Source of the DNA: an uncultured Colwellia sp.
Lineage (GTDB): Bacteria > Pseudomonadota > Gammaproteobacteria > Enterobacterales > Alteromonadaceae
DNA length: 40,053 nt
NCBI GenBank assembly: GCA_913061475.1
Contig: CAJXUN010000041.1
Span: forward strand, 1 to 40,053
Direction of reading: 5' to 3'
Part shown: piece after piece, positions 36,220 through 40,053 of the stretch
Position numbering within the stretch: position 1 is the first letter of the stretch
Layout of the letters: each line of letters starts with the position of its first letter
Position numbers and translations under genes: made by a program
Notes under the pieces: model-generated
The model's input: only the letters and a program-made list of their open reading frames with translations
Told to the model about the DNA's origin: nothing
Databases searched by the model: none

Positions 36220-36984
36220 ATGCCATTTTCTTTACTTGATGTGATTGCGTTAAGCTGCTTTTTTGTTTGTTGGGTTGGTTATACTGCATTTGCGCGTAAG
36301 AAAGCCAAAACAACAAATTGTGTTGCCCGTTGTTTACATCAACATCGAATTCATTGGATGTATGAAGTGGTTAGTCGTGATATTCGGGTTGGGGATGCGG
36401 CATTATTAGCTAATTTAGAGCGAAACATTGCCTTTTTTGCCTCTTCAACCTTATTAATATTAGCGGGTGTTTTAACACTTTTTGCTCAAGTTGAACGACT
36501 TGAGTCGGTGATCGAATCAATTCCTTATGCTGAATTTCCTAATCATGTCATGATCCAATTAAAATTAAGCTTATTGGCATTGATTTTTGTTATGTCGTTT
36601 TTTCAATTTACTTGGTCAATGCGTCAATATGGTTTTGTCAATGTCATGATCGGCGCATGCCCATTTGATGACAGTGGTGACAATGACAATTTACAGCGAT
36701 ATGCTGAGCAAATGGCGATAGTGCAAGACCAAGCAGCACATTCTTATAATTATGGTTTACGCTCTTATTATTTTTCTATTGCCGCCTTATGCTGGTTCTT
36801 CCATCCATTAATTTTCATGTTAGCAAGTTTATTTGTGGTTTATACCTTGTATAATCGAGAGTTCAATTCAAAGGCGGTACACGCTATTACGCTAGGGCAA
36901 CAATACTTAGAGCATGAGCGAGCATCTAAGAATTTAAGTCCAGCCAGTTTGATCAAAAAAAACGCTAACAGTGAAGATAAATAA
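36220..36984 (+). CDS. DUF599 family membrane protein
   Basis: This 254-residue protein has about four membrane helices (about 5-24, 70-92, 113-133, 187-212) and the DUF599 pattern (HRIHWMYEVVSRDIRVGDAALLANLERNIAF, split by helices). Function unknown. It begins a compact plus-strand run: the next gene starts 6 bp after its stop, and dnaQ follows 48 bp later. No strong ribosome binding site precedes ATG 36220. Confidence 0.82.
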   Translation: MPFSLLDVIALSCFFVCWVGYTAFARKKAKTTNCVARCLHQHRIHWMYEVVSRDIRVGDAALLANLERNIAFFASSTLLILAGVLTLFAQVERLESVIESIPYAEFPNHVMIQLKLSLLALIFVMSFFQFTWSMRQYGFVNVMIGACPFDDSGDNDNLQRYAEQMAIVQDQAAHSYNYGLRSYYFSIAALCWFFHPLIFMLASLFVVYTLYNREFNSKAVHAITLGQQYLEHERASKNLSPASLIKKNANSEDK

Positions 36985-36990
36985 ACCGTT

Positions 36991-37482
36991 ATGTCTGCTA
37001 AGTATTACGCTAATTTTTTACCGAAAGATTTTGATAACTTTGATTGCTTAAAATTAGCCCCCGGTATTTATTTAATTTTATTGTTTGTATTGCGTGCCTA
37101 TATCGTTTGGATCATGTCAGTGACTAATATGCGAGACCACGTTGGCATTATTCAATGGATATATCCTCAGACCTCGCTGTTTTATTTAAATTTAGTTTCC
37201 GGCGTGGTTGGCTTATTTATTGTACTTGTTTTAAGTTTACGCCGACCTAATGCAGAGCCTTGGGTGCGTATTTGTTGGGAAAAATGTAAAGTATTACTGT
37301 TTCTAGCGTTAGCATTTGACTTACTGATTGGTGTTTTAGGCTACTTTATTTGGCATCTTCAATCGGTTTCTTGGATAATCGTTCATTGTGCGTTGGTAAT
37401 GTCAGCCGTTGGTTATATATTAAAGAGTAAGCGATTTAGCATTAACATCGCAGAATTCCCCGAAGCGTTACCTGAAAAATAA
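36991..37482 (+). CDS. DUF2919 (YfeZ-like) family membrane protein
   Basis: The 163-residue product has four predicted membrane helices (about 22-42, 62-84, 98-119, 126-146). The N-terminal DFDNFDCLKLAPGIYLILLF matches the DUF2919 signature, in which a short Asp/Cys-containing lead precedes the first helix. Function unknown. It is 6 bp after the DUF599 gene, so the two are probably cotranscribed. Confidence 0.75.
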   Translation: MSAKYYANFLPKDFDNFDCLKLAPGIYLILLFVLRAYIVWIMSVTNMRDHVGIIQWIYPQTSLFYLNLVSGVVGLFIVLVLSLRRPNAEPWVRICWEKCKVLLFLALAFDLLIGVLGYFIWHLQSVSWIIVHCALVMSAVGYILKSKRFSINIAEFPEALPEK

Positions 37483-37530
37483 ACCGCTTCATGCCGACAT
37501 GGCAAAAATTGAAAATTAAAGGGTTACACA

Positions 37531-38265
37531 TTGATTGAAGAAAACACACAAGACGAGCGACTGATCATTCTCGATACAGAAACTACCGGTATTAATCCCC
37601 GTGAAGGGCACCGTATTGTTGAAATTGGTTGTGTAGAAATGATCAACCGTCAGTTAACGGGTCGAAATTTTCATATGTATGTCAAACCGATGGCACATGG
37701 CATGCAAATGGTGATGGAGCAAGAAGTTATTAATATTCACGGTTTAACCGATGATTTCTTACGTGACAAGCCGACTTTTGAGCAAATAGCGCACGACTTT
37801 GTTAATTTCATTAAAGGCGCACGTTTAGTTATTCATAATGCTAAGTTCGATGTTGGCTTTATGGATCATGAATTTTCAATGGTGCCAGGCTTACCTAAGA
37901 CAGCCGATATTTGTAGTGTTACCGATACTTTGAAAGTATCTAAAGACGAATTTGGCTCACCGAAAACCTTAGACTTTTTAGCCCGTTCTTATAAAGTCGA
38001 CAAGTTAGTCGACCGCACATACCATGGCGCGTTAATCGATGCCCAGTTACTGGCATTTGTTTACATCGAAATGACCCGTAAACAAGCGACATTGAATTTA
38101 CAGTCAGGCGATAGCCAAGCCGAAGATGCCAATGCCATTCGTCGAGTAGATATAAATCGTCCAAAATTAAAGGTTTTAGCTGCCACTGCCGATGAACTAA
38201 CAGCACACGAAAATCGTTTAACTATTGTTAGTGAAAAAGGGGCTACGCCACTATGGCAAAAATGA
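37531..38265 (+). CDS. dnaQ: DNA polymerase III epsilon subunit (3'-5' proofreading exonuclease)
   Basis: DnaQ proofreads newly made DNA in the replicative polymerase core. The DEDDh active site is complete: D15 and E17 in ILDTETTG, D107 in HNAKFDVGF, H165 and D170 in HGALIDAQ. The length (244 aa) matches E. coli. The start is TTG at 37531, with AAAGGG 7 bases upstream, and the protein then begins MIEENTQ; no ATG lies near the right place. Its end overlaps the next gene by 13 bases. tRNA-Asp genes follow downstream, as they do next to dnaQ in E. coli, but rnhA is not beside it. Confidence 0.96.
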   Translation: MIEENTQDERLIILDTETTGINPREGHRIVEIGCVEMINRQLTGRNFHMYVKPMAHGMQMVMEQEVINIHGLTDDFLRDKPTFEQIAHDFVNFIKGARLVIHNAKFDVGFMDHEFSMVPGLPKTADICSVTDTLKVSKDEFGSPKTLDFLARSYKVDKLVDRTYHGALIDAQLLAFVYIEMTRKQATLNLQSGDSQAEDANAIRRVDINRPKLKVLAATADELTAHENRLTIVSEKGATPLWQK

Positions 38266-38333
38266 GTTTGGCAAAATTAAGTGCGGCAGAAATAAGTGCG
38301 GAAAAAATGAGTACCGCAAAAATAAAAATCAGT
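38253..38333 (+). repeat. Imperfect 15-bp coding repeats at the start of the TIGR03503-like gene
   Basis: Five consecutive units encode MAKMS, LAKLS, AAEIS, AEKMS and TAKIKIS. The first four are 15 bp and the last is 21 bp. They share GCAAAAATNAGT-like DNA and look like slippage expansion within the coding start. Confidence 0.75.
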
Positions 38334-39674
38334 GCGACAGCTACAGCGTGTAAAATTGTCGCTGTGGCAAAAGCCACATTATCGCGTAAAGCCTCTTTTA
38401 TCAGCGTATTGATGACGTTAATAACCAGCCTTGCTTTAAACGCACAACAAATGCCGTCTGAAATTGAATATTACGTTGATGACAACATTACCAATCAAAT
38501 TCCTTATTTCGATAATCGTTTTCGCATTGATGAACAGCTTGAGGAAGTCACGCTGCTTTTTTATCGTCGCAGTGGCACCCAACCGGTAATTTTGGTGCGA
38601 CCTGACGGCTCAAAACTAAAAATTAACAGCGTACCTAAAGACAAAGTACAATGGTTTGATGATCGCACTTTTGACATGATCAAAATAAAATCTCCCATGA
38701 TTGGGCCTTGGCAAGTGATAGGCGAAGTGCAGCCGAACAGTAAAATTATGGTGGTGTCGGAAATAAGATTAGAAGTAACCCCATTACCTGAAATAACGTT
38801 ACAAGGTGAAACGTTAAAAATGGAAGGACGCTTATTTAATGGTGATATGGCCATTCAAACGCCGTTATTTAATGAGGTATTAGTACTCGATGTTGATTTT
38901 TATAGTACCAATAATTCGGATTTTTATAATTTCGGCGCTGAGCCAGTAAAGCTTACTTCATTTAGAGACGATGGTAGAGAACTAGATGAACATGCTAATG
39001 ACAGCTTATTTACTGGAGAGTTTGAATTAGATTTCGCCCCCGGTGAGTGGGAACCGATTTACATTATTAAAATGCCAATGGCGACAAGAGAGCTGCGACA
39101 AGCACCTATTATAGTGCGGAAAAATCCCATCACAATCTCAGTCGAAACAGCACAAGACGAAAATGGCGTTCATGTGGTGACATTTGCAATTGATAATAGC
39201 TTTGTTGATGCCGATAGTATTCTTATTCAAGGTAAAGTCACCTTTCCTGATAAACAAGTAGAGCCTTTTTCTGTCATGGAAGGAAAGGGCCTAAGCCGCA
39301 CTTATAATATTGCCTTTACAGAACCGGGCATACATAGAATACAAATAGGTGTTTTTGGTGAAACAACTACTGGCAGAGAATTTCGCGCAAAAGTACCTGA
39401 ATTTAGCTTTAATGTTGATCGCTTAGGTGGGCCGCTAGTACCGACGCTTGATGGTGAAGTCAAAACTGAGCAACAAAACGCCGAAGTGATCGCGAATACC
39501 GAAATAGAAGCTGAAAAGCTTGCACAAGAGCGAGCAGAACAAAAAGCAGCACAAGAAGCTGAAATTGCCGATAAGCAACAAAAAACCTTATGGTACATTA
39601 TTGCGGGTAATGTGTTCGTGATCGCCATTGCTGGACTGATGTTTTTCTTCATGCGTCGTAAAAAGAAAAAATAG
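38253..39674 (+). CDS. TIGR03503-like membrane protein with repeat-built N-terminus
   Basis: The 473-residue protein fits the uncharacterised TIGR03503 family found near dnaQ in marine gammaproteobacteria. After a hydrophobic signal segment (about 48-63, ending LALNAQQ) comes a beta-rich periplasmic region (Ig-like strands, about 70-390), a Glu/Ala/Gln-rich coiled coil (about 408-443) and one C-terminal helix (WYIIAGNVFVIAIAGLMFFF) with a basic end (RRKKKK). This tail is not a GlyGly-CTERM. The first 27 codons are imperfect 15-base repeats encoding xAKxS units before the signal segment. The start ATG 38253 has AAGGGG about 10 bases upstream and overlaps dnaQ by 13 bases. Confidence 0.83.
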   Translation: MAKMSLAKLSAAEISAEKMSTAKIKISATATACKIVAVAKATLSRKASFISVLMTLITSLALNAQQMPSEIEYYVDDNITNQIPYFDNRFRIDEQLEEVTLLFYRRSGTQPVILVRPDGSKLKINSVPKDKVQWFDDRTFDMIKIKSPMIGPWQVIGEVQPNSKIMVVSEIRLEVTPLPEITLQGETLKMEGRLFNGDMAIQTPLFNEVLVLDVDFYSTNNSDFYNFGAEPVKLTSFRDDGRELDEHANDSLFTGEFELDFAPGEWEPIYIIKMPMATRELRQAPIIVRKNPITISVETAQDENGVHVVTFAIDNSFVDADSILIQGKVTFPDKQVEPFSVMEGKGLSRTYNIAFTEPGIHRIQIGVFGETTTGREFRAKVPEFSFNVDRLGGPLVPTLDGEVKTEQQNAEVIANTEIEAEKLAQERAEQKAAQEAEIADKQQKTLWYIIAGNVFVIAIAGLMFFFMRRKKKK

Positions 39675-39770
39675 TAGCAGGGTAATTGAAATAAAATCAC
39701 CGTTTTTGCTGCTAAAAACGTCGGATTGTTCAGCAATTAGACATATAAACAAATGAATGAAAAAAACTGG

Positions 39771-39806
39771 TTGACGGCATCGAATCTTAACCGTATTATT
39801 CCCGCC
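39771..39806 (+). promoter_or_regulatory. Strong sigma-70 promoter of the tRNA-Asp genes
   Basis: TTGACG (39771-39776) and TATTAT (39794-39799) are separated by exactly 17 bp and followed by a GC-rich discriminator (CCCGCCGC). This is the pattern of stringently controlled tRNA and rRNA promoters, about 40 bp ahead of the first tRNA. Confidence 0.8.
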
Positions 39807-39845
39807 GCATTCAACGAGTTGTGTTGAAAGCAACGATTAATGTGT

Positions 39846-39922
39846 GGAGTGGTAGTTCAGTTGGTTAGAATACCGGCCTGTCACGCCGGGGGTCGCGGGT
39901 TCGAGTCCCGTCCACTCCGCCA
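39846..39922 (+). tRNA. tRNA-Asp (GTC), copy 1
   Basis: This 77-base gene folds as a full cloverleaf: acceptor GGAGTGG pairs with CCACTCC, the anticodon loop CTGTCAC gives GTC, and the T arm contains GGTTCGAGTCC. G is the discriminator base and CCA is encoded. Confidence 0.98.
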
Positions 39923-39973
39923 ATTGTTTCAAAGGTTGTAAGTCCTTTTAAAATTTACAGAAGCAAGATGTGT

Positions 39974-40050
39974 GGAGTGGTAGTTCAGTTGGTTAGAATA
40001 CCGGCCTGTCACGCCGGGGGTCGCGGGTTCGAGTCCCGTCCACTCCGCCA
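39974..40050 (+). tRNA. tRNA-Asp (GTC), copy 2
   Basis: It is identical to the first copy over all 77 bases, with the same short flanks (TGTGT-like upstream, AATT downstream). The copies start 128 bp apart and no terminator lies between them, so both probably come from one precursor driven by the promoter at 39771. The window ends 3 bases after this copy; more copies could follow. Confidence 0.98.
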
Positions 40051-40053
40051 ATT

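Noticed and set aside
39616-39674. C-terminal helix plus basic tail of the TIGR03503-like protein as a rhombosortase (GlyGly-CTERM) substrate
   Set aside because: There is no Gly-Gly or Gly-rich stretch before the helix, only a coiled coil, so it does not fit the GlyGly-CTERM pattern.
39701-39720. Hairpin after the TIGR03503-like gene
   Set aside because: The 7-bp CGTTTTT/AAAAACG stem has no T tract after it on the plus strand, so I did not call it a terminator.
39588-39833. Minus-strand frame between the TIGR03503-like gene and the tRNAs
   Set aside because: It runs antisense through the coding end and across the tRNA promoter; composition is not protein-like.
1-40053. CRISPR array, prophage or insertion sequence
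   Set aside because: No regularly spaced repeats with unique spacers, no transposase, integrase or phage structural proteins, and no paired terminal repeats were seen.

Overview
The window is an AT-rich chromosomal segment of a marine gammaproteobacterium, most likely in the Alteromonadales near Colwellia or Thalassotalea. I infer this from close resemblance to gammaproteobacterial housekeeping proteins (FolD, RlmJ, YbiT, YgiQ, CysK, DnaQ), the dnaQ to tRNA-Asp neighbourhood, a rhombosortase, a TIGR03503-type protein, and many secreted peptidases and outer-membrane proteins. I see no phage, transposase, CRISPR array or rRNA operon. Most of the window is core genome with short accessory patches.

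Layout. 1-2020: a P-loop ATPase (-) and folD (+). 2021-7206: an AT-rich gap with a dispersed repeat and an 18-bp palindrome, then an RND efflux pump with its adaptor, and a GNAT acetyltransferase. 7388-9644: a DEAD-box RNA helicase with a TTG start, and an outer-membrane beta-barrel protein. 9645-13247: a gap that may hold degraded coding sequence, then a membrane-bound winged-helix/TPR regulator overlapping by ATGA a small exported cysteine-rich protein. 13270-18379: a minus-strand ribosome-related block (rlmJ, ybiT, ygiQ), with terminators after ybiT and ygiQ and look-alike TATAAT/CGCGCG promoters for those two. 18812-24791: an S9 peptidase lipoprotein, an orphan periplasmic solute-binding protein, a membrane-anchored FMN/Fe-S glutamate-synthase-like protein, and a rhombosortase whose stop codon overlaps the previous one. 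24920-28656: a PAS-GGDEF diguanylate cyclase, a DTW-domain tRNA modification enzyme and gamma-glutamyltransferase. 28760-35497: a small lipoprotein, cysK, an RDD membrane protein with a large insert, a second orphan solute-binding protein, and a CBM9-like/beta-barrel outer-membrane protein. 35498-40053: a gap with the second repeat copy, two DUF membrane proteins, dnaQ (TTG start), a TIGR03503-like protein with an odd repeat-built N-terminus, and two identical tRNA-Asp genes behind a strong stringent-type promoter.

The best candidate for an undescribed system is the pair at 10339-13247. A one-component regulator with its DNA-binding domain in the cytoplasm and a probable periplasmic FlgO-like/TPR part is translationally coupled to a small exported 8-cysteine protein. 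I do not recognise the small protein. It could be the regulator's ligand, partner or cargo. Several start codons were moved from the longest reading frame on the basis of signal peptides, Shine-Dalgarno sites or family alignment; each case is stated in its entry.
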